From Microglena sp. YARC (taxonomy: Eukaryota; Chlorophyta; Chlorophyceae; Chlamydomonadales; Chlamydomonadaceae), in contig CM039464.1 of NCBI GenBank assembly GCA_022414725.1, positions 16,303,444 through 16,367,443 on the forward strand: a DNA stretch of 64,000 nucleotides, written 5' to 3'. The position numbers and the translations under genes were made by a program. The notes under the pieces were generated by a model that did no database searches, was not told where the DNA came from, and saw nothing but the letters and a program-made list of their open reading frames with translations. Positions within the stretch are counted from its first letter, which is position 1, and each line of letters opens with the position of its first letter. Positions 23,133 to 34,100 of this stretch are shown here, piece by piece.

Positions 23133-23314
23133 AAAGCTTTCCGGAGTTATGTGCAGCGCACAGAGACGAAGGGAAGTGGCGAGAGAATCTGATCGTTACA
23201 GTTAGATAAAGCATTCAAGGAATGCGCTAGGAGGAAGTACTGAGATAGCACGGTACCTCAGGGTACCGGCATCAGAGTCACTCTAGGTGAACCGGGAAAA
23301 CCCGGTGAATAACA
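23133..23314 (-). repeat. 5' LTR of the Copia element
   Basis: It begins TGTTATTCACCGGG on the minus strand and ends near CGGAAAGCTTTA. It aligns over its whole length with the copy at 16939-17188 but lacks an internal block of about 65 bp. I could not identify a primer-binding site next to it. Confidence 0.85.
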
Positions 23315-23486
23315 GCAGGCGTTTGGCAGACTGATTGGTTACTTCGGGGGCTGACTAGCTGACTGTTTTTCTGGGGTACTAAATGACGAACTGTTTGTTG
23401 TTAATCTAACCGAGGATAGTTCAAGCCCAGAATCCCAGATAGCATGTGCGATGACCGCTGTCCGAACTGAAAGTTCTGGTTTGTTA

Positions 23487-23600
23487 TTGAAATTGAAATT
23501 GTTACATCCGAGTAATGCGCCACTCTCAGGACGTGAGGTTAAGGACAACACTGCGTAAGCCAGAGCTAGCAGTAGTCACCATAAAAGAGTCTCCTTGTCA
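23487..23600 (-). repeat. Dispersed retroelement 3' end, copy 2
   Basis: Matches 11562-11690 (GTAATGC, CTC..CAGGACGTGA, GCGTAAGC, GAGCTAGCAGTAGT) and ends in the same CAATTT tail on the minus strand. It lies just outside the 5' LTR of the Copia element. Confidence 0.5.
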
Positions 23601-23689
23601 GGAGAACCATGGACTCTGGTTTGTTACACTTTGTGTTCGCTAAGTCACACTTTTTAAAGTGGTGCTATTGTTGCTCGTGCTCCAGCCTC

Positions 23690-24640
23690 TAACAATAGCA
23701 CCACAATCTCTAGTTTTGTGACAATATCTGGCCAACAATAGCACCGCATGATTCTAGTTTTGAAGTATTGTAATTCGTTAGGGAAAACCAGTGCCAGGGA
23801 TCTCCCAAAAATGCTGGATAAATTAGCCATGTATGCTAAAGACATGGGCCTCACAGTTAACGTGAACACATCTCAGGTTATGGTTTTTAACCCTAACCTC
23901 TATGATGAACACTCTTATGATTTTCGTCTGAACGATCGAAGTTTGGAGAGAGTTTATGATTTAAAATACCTTGGTGTGGTATTCAATGAGAAGGGATGCA
24001 TGAAACATGCTTCTGAATACGCAGCTCGACCTATTTTTTGCCGGAATCAAGCGTGTTACAAATATTGGTGAAGAGTACCGGTATGCAGCTAAGGATAGAC
24101 CACACGCCATGCTTTGGCTTAAAGCTCGGGATCACAAGGAAGGAAGAATGCTGTGTACCAGACTTGGATGTCCTCCTCATGGGATGCGAGTGGGGAACCT
24201 GGGATGCCCAATTATCTAATCCGAGACCTTCTTCACAAGGTGGTGCTTAATATGTATAGATTTAGAACTTCCTCGCATTAGCTGAAGGTGGAAACTGATA
24301 GATGGAAACGTCCAATTACTCTTACTCTCTACCGGAAGGATCGAGTGGGTCACCATAGTGATTATGGAACAGTTCAAGATGAACACCATGTGGTCTTTGA
24401 ATGTACTGACAAAGCTTTACTGAATTCGAGGAGAAAGTATCAGAACCTGATTTCCCAATCTCAAGAGTAAAATTATTCCCCTACATTACTTGATGTGCAA
24501 TTCCAGAAGTTGAAAGGCGAGAGAAGCTTCCTCTGTTCATCCATGAATGTATGAAGAGACTGGAACAAGTCTTTTTTGATAGGTATGATAAGTTTATTTG
24601 TACTGTTTTTTATCATTCATAAAAGGAGAAAAATGGGGAA
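23690..24640 (+). pseudogene. Non-LTR (LINE) reverse transcriptase 3' fragment
   Basis: Translation from 23748 gives LDKLAMYAKDMGLTVNVN, then TSQVMVFNPN and VYDLKYLGVVFNEKG, the pattern at the end of LINE reverse transcriptase domains. After frame changes, DEHHVVFECTDKALLNSRRK near 24380-24450 resembles the terminal Cys/His region (E..HV..EC...R.KY). Several shifts and stops show it is a relic. No 5' region or endonuclease is seen. Confidence 0.7.
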
Positions 24641-24649
24641 ATAAAAACG

Positions 24650-25536
24650 GAAAAATGATTTGTTCGCGTTTACATTTTCATGGTAGTATGTTTTTTACTG
24701 CCGAAGACGGCGAGCAGCCAAATTTCTGGCTGAAGCTATGTAACCAAGTTCTAGTTCAAGTAACAACACGTTAAAGCGAGTTGTAGCACTTTGCAGCACG
24801 TCGGGTATGTAACTACGTACCGTCGGGTACGTAAATTAATTGAATTCCAATGAATCGATTGATGATTTAGCATTGTTAACTATAAAGTGACGAAAATAGA
24901 GGTTTTGAAGGGTTGTTGATTTGTAAGCAGTATTGAACGTTTGCGTAATGTAATGAAATGCAGGTATGTAGATTGACTTGTTTTTTTAAGAATTTGATGC
25001 AAGAAAAATGAGGCCAATCAGGTGTCTGGTTGATTTTACGGAATTTGTATAAGGTATTGCATGTATAAGGTATTGCATGTTTCGGCCCAGACCAGACGTG
25101 AACAGTATGTCCCGTCCAGAGGTCCCTCCTGAGCGGGTTTTTGGCGGCGGCAGGTGGCGTGGCTTGCCCCTGCCCCCGGCCCCGGCCCCGCCGGTGGGCC
25201 CCGCCTCTGCCCCCGCCCCGGCCCCACGCACGGCCCTGAGGTGGGGTCCGTGGGCTAATTATAGCCCAAGTGCCCTAGGGGCATGGTTCGTCCATTGTGA
25301 TGCTTACATGTTTCGCCTCGAATTTTCGACGACAATTCTGCTCCCAAACCTGTGTATACGCACATGTTTAAGTGGTTCAAATTTGAAATGTTCGCTCAAA
25401 ACACCCTGAAATCAAATTGTTAACAGTTAATTGTAGCTTTTTGGCCCAACCTGAGCTCCTTTTCGTGAATTGCGATGCTCATGTGTGCACTGGTCAGAAT
25501 TTGTCCTGTGTAAATAAGTCTTGTAATTCATCAAAA
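24650..25536. other. Non-coding stretch with a GC-rich block
   Basis: No gene recognised. 25140-25240 is CCCCGGCCCC-type sequence. A block of about 70 bp with AACCAAGTTCTAGTTCAAGT and GCAGCACGTCGGGTA at 24748-24815 recurs in the same orientation at 25776-25840, on either side of the second LINE fragment. Confidence 0.5.
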
Positions 25537-25767
25537 CTATAGAATGTTCAACTTTGAGGGGGATAGGGGTTTTCCTTGTTTATCTCCTACAAGGGATGGA
25601 AAGGAGGATCCAATGTCCCCATGTAGGCGAACTTGGAAAACAACATGATTATACATGGACTTAAGAATACTAAGATAGGGGTCTTTGACTCCTAGCCTTG
25701 CTAAGCAATCCCATAGCAAGTCTCTGTTGACCCAATCATGAGCCTTCTTGAAATCGACAAAAGCCAC
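25537..25767 (-). pseudogene. Non-LTR (LINE) reverse transcriptase central fragment
   Basis: An open frame of 76 residues reads MAFVDFKKAHDWVNRDLLWD, then ARLGVKDPYLSILKSMYNHV and GDKQGKPLSPSKLNIL. These are the FVDFxKAFD and GVKQGCPLSP motifs of LINE reverse transcriptases, with the catalytic-core cysteine replaced by lysine. It is truncated on both sides and lies on the opposite strand to the fragment at 23690-24640. Confidence 0.75.
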
Positions 25768-26290
25768 AAAATGGAACCAAGTTCTAGTTCAAGTAACATC
25801 ACGTTAAAGCAAGTTATAGCACGTTGCAGCACGTCGGGTACGTTATTATTTCTCTAGGGCACGTTATTCTTTCTCCACTACACGTTAAGGTGTCAAATCC
25901 CTCGACCACACCCCAAATAAGCGTTAAAACTAGTCATGACAAGTTTAATCACGATGCGTGCCGGATCGCGATTGGCCATCAGGGGCCCTAACGACTTGTC
26001 CCAGGTAGGGCCCGTCCCAAGAGCAAGCAATAGCAGCAGCAGCCCTTTAAAAATACAAAGGGGGTGGCAAAGGAGGGGCATATGACACTTTATTTTAAAT
26101 TGGGGGTGGCCCCATTGGGCCCCCCCCCCCTGCGGAAGGGAACATTCCAGGGGGTCCCCGGATTCACCGCAGGGGTGGGTGGGTGGGTGGGTGGCATGAA
26201 ACGAGAAAGAGAGGAGGGGCCGGTGGCAGAGGAAAATCATTACAGGGACGGGTCAATGCACATGCACCCAGGCTCTGCCTGGCCTATGGC
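25768..26290. other. Non-coding stretch
   Basis: Contains the second copy of the 70-bp block noted for 24748-24815, then sequence with several CACGTTA motifs and a GGGT run near 26175. Open frames are low in information and I do not call a gene. Confidence 0.4.
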
Positions 26291-26539
26291 TCAAATACTT
26301 GTGGTCTGGTGTGCAAGCTCGCAAGCCGGGCACTTGAACCTGTTGGGTCTGTTAATTCGTGGCCCATGGCATGTGTAGCACAAGTCCGTTGCCCTGTAGT
26401 GGTCGAACGTAGCCCTCGTGAAGGGATCACCGTCCCTCTGCTTGAACCCTATCTTGTGGCAGGAGGTGAATGCACGATCTGCTCGCGCCCCTGGGAGTGC
26501 CTTTGCATAGCTGCAGTCAGAGTTGCATTGTGGAATGGC
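26291..26539 (-). CDS. Cysteine-rich open segment, possible exon or transposon fragment
   Basis: On the minus strand, 83 codons are open between stops, with no ATG. The translation includes CNSDC, TSCHKIGFKQRDGDPF, DLCYTCHGPR and RFKCPACELAHQTTS, arranged as two or more CxxC pairs, a zinc-ribbon-like pattern. Its even composition sets it apart from the simple-sequence frames around it. It could be an exon of an unknown gene or a transposon-borne zinc finger. I cannot assign a family. Confidence 0.3.
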   Translation of the reverse strand, partial: AIPQCNSDCSYAKALPGARADRAFTSCHKIGFKQRDGDPFTRATFDHYRATDLCYTCHGPRINRPNRFKCPACELAHQTTSI

Positions 26540-26594
26540 TCATAAATATATTTTTTGAAATTACTAATAATGCCCTTTTAGGGTAATAAACCAG

Positions 26595-26606
26595 CTAGAT
26601 GAGGAC

Positions 26607-26646
<40 letters not shown>
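26595..26646. repeat. AT dinucleotide microsatellite
   Basis: An uninterrupted run of AT units. A short GGTCGT repeat follows at 26660-26685. Confidence 0.95.
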
Positions 26647-26650
<4 letters not shown>

Positions 26651-26689
26651 AAATCATGGCGGTCGTGGTCGTGGTCGTGGTGGTGTCAT

Positions 26690-27360
26690 CGCGTAATCGA
26701 CTTGACCGACTTCCCGCCCAGCCAATTCCCGCTTTTAATCCCTCCTGCTTCAACTTCTGCCTGATTTGGCCTCCTGCGAATTCTGCCTAATGCAACCTTT
26801 GCCTCCTGCGTATTCTATATGTTGCGCATCTCGCCCGATTTCTCCACTTTCCCGCCTGAGTTCATCCACCTGATTTCGGTAGCGCTGCAGTTCGTCTTCC
26901 TACAAGCTTTTCCCCCTGCATCTCTGCAAGACCTTTCCCTTGCGTCAAGAGACCTGTCGCTGCGCACAACGGGAGGTGACGTGGTGAGTCAGACGACCTG
27001 TCAGAAATGTCCGAATCGCATCCTTCCCATGTCACAAACTTGACTGCAAATTCTTCCCACTGCATCGAGAAACATGTCGCTCCGCATTGTGCCATAGCAA
27101 TTACGCATCAAAGTTTACCGAATGAAAAATCTCGCTGAGCATTCTCGCCCTAACTTGACTGAACATCTAAAATCAGCAACTTGACTGCAACTTCTTCCCA
27201 CTGCAACGAGACATATGTCGTCGCTGTGAATTGTGCTATAGCGAGCACGCGGCAAAGTTGAATGAATGAACCTAGCGATGTTTCCAAGTCTCAGATCGAG
27301 TTGACTTTGGGAGCAGTTGCGGTGAACATGATTGTTCTTCGGCCGAACTGAATACATGCT
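26690..27360. repeat. Unassigned region with a ~140-bp tandem duplication
   Basis: 27040-27130 and 27180-27270 are diverged copies (CTTGACTGCAA, TTCTTCCCACTGCA, GTGC.ATAGC). No family or gene is recognised in the frames. Confidence 0.5.
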
Positions 27361-27569
27361 CGCTAAGAAGAAGCTTTAGTTATATACAGTTGCGATTGCG
27401 CAGGTTCAGCTTTTTCAGTGGGGTCGACTATCGATCACAGCTGAGGTGGCAGGGAAGCAGGTCCGATGCTTTTAGCGGAGTCGGATGATGCGCAAACGTT
27501 GTCGATGCTCATCGTCCCGTTTGCATTTCAGCTATGGCAAAGCCCACAGCTGAAGTGGAGGGAGACAGA

Positions 27570-28126
27570 TATGGAGTATGTGTGTGCTGGTGGGTGCGTG
27601 TAGGAGGGAGGGGAGGGATGAGAGTGGGAAGGGGGTGGGGCTGGTGGGATGGCTGGGGTGGGGGAAGGGATTAAGGGATGGAGTCAGGAAATATGTCAGG
27701 AAGAGTAAGGGAGTAGGTTTGTGGGTGGGGGTACATGGTTGGATGGGGTGGGGGGGTGGGTGGGGAGATAACTGGGGGGGGGGGGGGGATGAAAGGGATA
27801 TGCGTCCGTCAATGTTTTAAGTTGCATGCACTGCAGAGAAAACCTCTTTGCAACCCAGCCCAAAACAGGTGTGGCCAACGGGAGGGGAGGGGGAGGGGGC
27901 GGTTAATGGTTTGGTGGTGGTGGTGTGTGAATGAGGGGGAGCTTAAAGTGTAAACCATTATGTAACCAGCCCCAAATAGGTGTGGCCAAAGGCCGAACGG
28001 GCACCGTACTATGATTGGGTGGGTGGGGTGGGTGGGTGGGGGTCTTGAGAGTGAGAGTAGGTGTGAGTAGGTGTGAGAGTAGGTGAGAGTATGTGTGGCC
28101 ACCGGCCACACGGGCTACCGTACTAG

Positions 28127-28127
<1 letters not shown>
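27570..28127. repeat. G-rich simple sequence and short duplications
   Basis: GGGTGGGTGGGG-type sequence with a G tract near 27775-27788. GGTGTGGCCA appears three times (near 27870, 27980 and 28095), near related CCGAACGGGCACCGTACTA and CACACGGGCTACCGTACTA. No gene called. Confidence 0.5.
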
Positions 28128-28158
<31 letters not shown>

Positions 28159-28175
28159 ATATACATATATATATG
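28128..28175. repeat. TA-rich microsatellite
   Basis: A run of TA units with short interruptions and ACATATATATATG at its end. Confidence 0.9.
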
Positions 28176-28899
28176 TTCATATAACATACGCTTGGCTTGC
28201 GCTCATACAAAATATACTGACCGCTCTTATCTAAGCCCTTCAGGCCCTTATCTAAGCCCATAAGGCCAGTTGGCTTGGGGCTGGTATTTGTTGTGGGTTC
28301 GGGGTGGTGTGTAGAATGCCTCTGGCGTGGGTTGTCTGTGTGATGTGTGCGTTGTTGGTTTGATGAAGGCGTAGGATTGGAGTCAGCCAGGCGCTGGAAA
28401 TATACGATGCTTCCTAGTTTCTCACTAAGGTACATAGTAGTTACTTTTGCAGCTTCACAGGTCGACAGAATGAACAATTGGTACTGGACGGCATGTCTGC
28501 ATGGGCTAGCTGGTCGGTGGTCGGTGGTCCATGTATGTGGTAGCTGGTCGGTGGTCGGTCAGCCAGGCTACTTCACCACTCTCTACATGAATGGCCCCCC
28601 AGTTGTATAGACAGCAGGACGGTGGTCATGGAAGGAAAAAATCCCCGAAACATAATTTGGGTTCTACCCAGATCACGATACCCATCACAGGTCAACATAA
28701 TGAACAATTGGTACTTAGGTAGATATTAATAGCAAGATAGTTGGGCAGATTCGGAGCTCGGAATTGCACAAGTTATCAATTGGGAGGTTTGAAGGTTAGC
28801 ATATGCGCAATTTGCTTGTTCACAACTACCAGCTTCGCATTTTGCAGGTGATAGCAGTTGATGTGGGTCGGAAACGCTCATGCGGCATCATCAGGTGGC
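28176..28899. other. Unassigned unique sequence
   Basis: A minus-strand frame at 28115-28477 contains VTTMYLSEKLGSIVYFQRLA, and a plus-strand stretch after a TTTTGCAG acceptor at 28850 reads VIAVDVGRKRSCGIIRW. Either could be an exon, but I find no partner exon or family. AATGAACAATTGGTACT occurs twice (28470, 28700). Confidence 0.3.
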
Positions 28900-29870
28900 G
28901 TAAGACGAAAGCCTTGGTCGACGCGAACCCTAAGGTCTTAATGGCTCAATTTCTCATCCCGTGTAACCAATGTAACCTTCGAGTCTCTGCTACATTGAGG
29001 ATGGCAAAACAACAAGTCCTATGCAGCGTCGCAAGCGACGCGGAAAATTGGCCGAGTGAGTTGGCAACGGAACGAAAGGTGGCAACGATGGAGCTGACCG
29101 AAGCGAGTTAGTTACGCGGCTGTTGGCTGACGTGTCAGGCTTCAATTTTCTTTTCGGTCGGACAAACGGACAAATGGGTAAACATGGTGACTCCCGCCCC
29201 CTTGAAGAGGAGGCTCCGCCAAAAATGCGCTGACCGATCTTTCCAAAGTGAAGAACGAACCCTTAGGTCTAAATGGCTCACTTTCTCATCCCGTGTAACC
29301 AATGTAACCTTCGAGTCTCTGCTACATCGAGGACGGCAAAACAAACACGCGCTGACCGATCTTTCCAAAGTAAAGAACAAACCCTTAGGTCTAAATGGCT
29401 CACTTTCTCATCCCGTGCAACCAATGTAACCTTCGAGTCCCTGCTACATCGAGGACGGCAAAACAAACACGCGCTGACCGATCTTTCCAAAGTAAAGAAC
29501 GAACCCTTAGGTCTAAATGGCTCACTTTCTCATCCCGTGCAACCAATGTAACCTTCGAGTCCCTGCTACATCGAGGACGGCAAAAGAAACACGCGCTGAC
29601 CGATCTTTCCGAAGTGGAGAACGAACCCTTAGGTCTAAATGGCTCACTTTCTCATCCCGTGCAACCAATGTAACCTTCGAGTCTCTGCTACATCGAGGGC
29701 GGCAAAACAAACACGCGCTGACCGATCTTTCCAAAGTAAAGAACGAACCCTTAGGTCTAAATGGCTCAATTTCTCATCCCGTGCAACCAATGTAACCTTC
29801 GAGTCTCTGCTACATCGAGGGCGGTAAAACAAAACACGCTGACCGATCTTTCCAAAGTGAAGCACGAACC
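28900..29870. repeat. 122-bp array interrupted by dispersed repeat X
   Basis: About seven units of CGCTGACCGATCTTTCCAAA, GAACCCTTAGGTCTAAATGG, CTCATCCCGTG and CAATGTAACCTTCGAGTC. The first unit is split by the insertion at 29005-29225. The 122-bp period is not a multiple of three, so frames end after about 92 codons. Confidence 0.9.
29005..29225. repeat. Dispersed repeat family X, uninterrupted copy
   Basis: Contains AGTCCTATGCAGCGTCGCAA, GGAACGAAAGGTGGCAACGA and a terminal hairpin-like CTCCCGCCCCC...GGAGGCTCCGCC. It interrupts a monomer of the 122-bp array: GCAAAACAA on the left and AAAATGCGCTGACCGAT on the right are adjoining parts of the normal monomer. Confidence 0.65.
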
Positions 29871-30179
29871 ATTGTTCGCACAAACGTGACATACTGCAAC
29901 CCATCTCATTTAGAGACTTATTCATAACCCCCAATCAGTTGAGATATGTTCTCACAAGCAACTCCTTGAGGCCATTGGAGAACACCTCGTTATAAGGCGT
30001 ACTATTTTATTATTTGAATGACATACTGCAGCCTCCGAGTATGTCCTTGGTGGCCTACATTGAACTTCGTGGACTGTAACAACATACATACACATACAAA
30101 GGGCAAGCCAATATTAAACCCAGGTAGCTAGCAATGATTAGCACACAGCATTTGAGGTGGACCCCACTATTTTGGACAT

Positions 30180-30700
30180 ACTGCACCCCCAGTGTGTCCT
30201 TTGTGGCCTACATTGCTACCTGTACTGCACCCCCTGGTTCTGTATTGCACCCCCAGTGTGTCATTTGTGGCCTACATTGCTACATGTACTGCACCCCCTG
30301 GTTCTGTATTGCACCCCCAGTGTGTCATTTGTGGCCTACATTGCTACATGTACTGCACCCCCTGGTTCTGTATTGCACTCCTCGAGTGCGTCCTTTGTGG
30401 CCTACATTGCTACCTGTACTGCACCCCCTGGTACTGTCCTGCAACCCCCGAGTGTGTCCTATGCAGGGAACGACATTGCTACCTGTACTGCACCCCCTGG
30501 TTCTGTACTGCAACCCCCGAATGTGTCCTTTGCAGGGAACGGCATTGCTACCTGTACTGCACCCCCCTGGTTCTGTACTGCAACCCCCGAATGTGTCCTT
30601 TGCAGGGAACGCTATTGCTACCTGCACTGCACCCCCCTGGTTCTGTACTGCAACCCCCGAGTGCGTCCTTTGTAGGGAACGGCAATATGATAACCGCCAT
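30180..30700. repeat. 64-70 bp array
   Basis: About eight units. Early ones are 64 bp (CTGCACCCCCTGGTTCTGTA, TTTGTGGCCTACATTGCTAC). Later ones are about 70 bp, with TTTGCAGGGAACGGCATTGC replacing the GTGGCC block. All three frames are open over 170-196 codons but disagree with one another; I do not regard them as coding. Confidence 0.85.
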
Positions 30701-30748
30701 GGTAGAACTGCCCAGGTAAAGTAGCAGCCCATTCTGTACCGCTGTAAG

Positions 30749-30800
30749 ACAGGGCTCCCTTAATACAACGCCCCACCAGGCGTTACCATTACCTTTTAAA
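30749..30800 (+). repeat. Copy of the SINE body module
   Basis: GCTCCCTTAATACAACGCCC followed by CACCAGGCGTTACCATTACC matches the body of the SINE-like element at 36846-37205, in opposite orientation. No tRNA-like head is recognisable beside it. Confidence 0.65.
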
Positions 30801-30858
30801 CCCACATATTTCAGAAGTTCTAGACACCTGAGTGAGTCAGCTGTAAGACACATATGAT

Positions 30859-31032
30859 TAGGGAACTTCACTAATATTAGCGTTTGAAAAACTAATATTA
30901 ACTAATATTATTACAGTGTCACAATAATATTAGTTTTTCAAATTAATTCAAAATTCTGGTGAGACGGCTCGTCCAACTAATATTATAGGATATTATTAAT
31001 TCACTAATATTATACAACATAGACTACCCCTA
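30859..31032. mobile_element. hAT-like MITE, ACTAATATTA family, copy 1
   Basis: Begins TAGGGAAC, ends CTACCCCTA, with a perfect 8-bp target duplication CATATGAT at 30851-30858 and 31033-31040. The interior repeats ACTAATATTA. It has no coding capacity. The target was itself the edge of the element from which the neighbouring 24-bp satellite starts. Confidence 0.8.
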
Positions 31033-31040
31033 CATATGAT

Positions 31041-31130
31041 TTGGGAACGGCAATATGATATCATTCAATATCATGTCATCATATGATACCAGCAGTCTGA
31101 CTAGGCTAAAGTCACCATTTATAAACGATA
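31041..31130. mobile_element. MITE edge from which the 24-bp satellite begins
   Basis: TTGGGAACGGCAATATGATA and the following TCATTCAATATCATG, CAGTCTGACTAGGC and AAAGTCACC match the reverse complement of the MITE at 16164-16336 (GGGGATCGACAATATGATAT, CGGTCTGGCTAGG). The other end of this element is not seen; the satellite takes over at about 31130. Confidence 0.5.
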
Positions 31131-34100
31131 TCATATGATGCAATTTGTATGACATCATATGTTGCAATTTGTATGACATCATATGATGCAATTTGTATGA
31201 TATCATATGATGCAATTTGTATGATATCATATGATGCAATTTGTATGATATCATATGATGCAATTTGTATGATATCATGTGATGCAATTTGTATGATATC
31301 ATATGATGCGATTTGTATGATATCATATGATGCGATTTGTATGATATCATATGATGCGATTTGTATGATATCATATGATGCGATTTGTATGATATCATAT
31401 GATGCGATTTGTATGATATCATATGATGCGATTTGTATGATATCATATGATGCGATTTGTATGATATCATATGATGCGATTTGTATGATATCATATGATG
31501 CGATTTGTATGATATCATATGATGCGATTTGTATGATATCATATGATGCGATTTGTATGATATCATATGATGCAATTCGTATGATATCATATGATGCAAT
31601 TTGTATGACATCATATGATGCGATTTGTATGATATCATATGATGCAATTTGTATGATATCATATGATGCAATTTGTATGATATCATATGATGCAATTTGT
31701 ATGATATCATATGATGCAATTCATATGTATGATATCATATGATGCAATTTGTATGATATCATATGATGCAATTTGTATGACATCATATGATGCAATTTGT
31801 ATGATATCATATGATGCAATTTGTATGATATCATATGATGCAATTTGTATGATATCATATGATGCAATTTGTATGATATCATATGATGCAATTTGTATGA
31901 TATCATATGATGCAATTTGTATGATATCATATGATGCAATTTGTATGATATCATATGATGCAATTTGTATGATATCATATGATGCAATTTGTATGATATC
32001 ATATGATGCAATTTGTATGATATCATATGATGCAATTTGTATGATATCATATGATGCAATTTGTATGATATCATATGATGCAATTTGTATGATATCATAT
32101 GATGCAATTTGTATGATATCATATGATGCAATTTGTATGATATCATATGATGCAATTTGTATGATATCATATGATGCGATTTGTATGATATCATATGATG
32201 CGATTTGTATGATATCATATGATGCGATTTGTATGATATCATATGATGCGATTTGTATGATATCATATGATGCGATTTGTATGATATCATATGATGCGAT
32301 TTGTATGATATCATATGATGCGATTTGTATGATATCATATGATGCGATTTGTATGATATCATATGATGCGATTTGTATGATATCATATGATGCGATTTGT
32401 ATGATATCATATGATGCGATTTGTATGATATCATATGATGCGATTTGTATGATATCATATGATGCGATTTGTATGATATCATATGATGCAATTTGTATGA
32501 TATCATATGATGCGATTTGTATGATATCATATGATGCGATTTGTATGATATCATATGATGCGATTTGTATGATATCATATGATGCAATTTGTATGATATC
32601 ATATGATGCAATTTGTATGATATCATATGATGCAATTTGTATGATATCATATGATGCAATTTGTATGATATCATATGATGCGATTTGTATGATATCATAT
32701 GATGCAATTTGTATGATATCATATGATGCAATTTGTATGATATCATATGATGCGATTTGTATGATATCATATGATGCAATTTGTATGATATCATATGATG
32801 CAATTTGTATGATATCATATGATGCAATTTGTATGATATCATATGATGCAATTTGTATGATATCATATGATGCAATTTGTATGATATCATATGATGCAAT
32901 TTGTATGATATCATATGATGCAATTTGTATGATATCATATGATGCAATTTGTATGATATCATATGATGCAATTTGTATGATATCATATGATGCAATTTGT
33001 ATGATATCATATGATGCGATTTGTATGATATCATATGATGCGATTTGTATGATATCATATGATGCGATTTGTATGATATCATATGATGCAATTTGTATGA
33101 TATCATATGATGCAATTTGTATGATATCATATGATGCAATTTGTATGATATCATATGATGCGATTTGTATGATATCATATGATGCAATTTGTATGATATC
33201 ATATGATGCATTTGTATGATATCATATGATGCGATTTGTATGATATCATATGATGCGATTTGTATGATATCATATGATGCAATTTGTATGATATCATATG
33301 ATGCAATTTGTATGATATCATATGATGCAATTTGTATGATATCATATGATGCAATTTGTATGATATCATATGATGCAATTTGTATGATATCATATGATGC
33401 AATTTGTATGATATCATATGATGCAATTTGTATGATATCATATGATGCAATTTGTATGATATCATATGATGCAATTTGTATGATATCATATGATGCAATT
33501 TGTATGATATCATATGATGCAATTTGTATGATATCATATGATGCAATTTGTATGATATCATATGATGCAATTTGTATGATATCATATGATGCAATTTGTA
33601 TGATATCATATGATGCAATTTGTATGATATCATATGATGCAATTTGTATGATATCATATGATGCAATTTGTATGATATCATATGATGCAATTTGTATGAT
33701 ATCATATGATGCAATTTGTATGATATCATATGATGCAATTTGTATGATATCATATGATGCAATTTGTATGATATCATATGATGCAATTTGTATGATATCA
33801 TATGATGCAATTTGTATGATATCATATGATGCAATTTGTATGATATCATATGATGCAATTTGTATGATATCATATGATGCAATTTGTATGATATCATATG
33901 ATGCAATTTGTATGATATCATATGATGCAATTTGTATGATATCATATGATGCAATTTGTATGATATCATATGATGCAATTTGTATGATATCATATGATGC
34001 AATTTGTATGATATCATATGATGCAATTTGTATGATATCATATGATGCAATTTGTATGATATCATATGATGCAATTTGTATGATATCATATGATGCAATT

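Larger units (their letters stand above)
16939..23314 (-). mobile_element. Ty1/Copia LTR retrotransposon, degenerate
   Basis: The element reads on the minus strand, from the 5' LTR at 23314-23133 to the 3' LTR at 17188-16939. The internal order is gag, protease, integrase, reverse transcriptase, RNase H, which is diagnostic of Copia rather than Gypsy. A polypurine tract (GGGGGGGA) lies directly before the 3' LTR, whose start TGTTATTCACC agrees with canonical TG ends. The LTRs are clearly related but differ by many substitutions, and about 65 bp of the 3' LTR is absent from the 5' LTR. With broken frames this indicates an old, inactive copy. No convincing target-site duplication is seen. The left end abuts the array behind the membrane-protein gene. 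Confidence 0.93.

Noticed and set aside
25077..25409. 110-codon plus-strand frame over the GC-rich block
   Set aside because: Low-complexity Pro/Ala-rich and overlapped by Gly-rich minus frames; no splice partner or motif.
30134..30724. Frames of 172-196 codons with CTAPPGSVL-type repeats
   Set aside because: All three plus frames are open across a 64-70 bp array with changing period; no consistent protein emerges.
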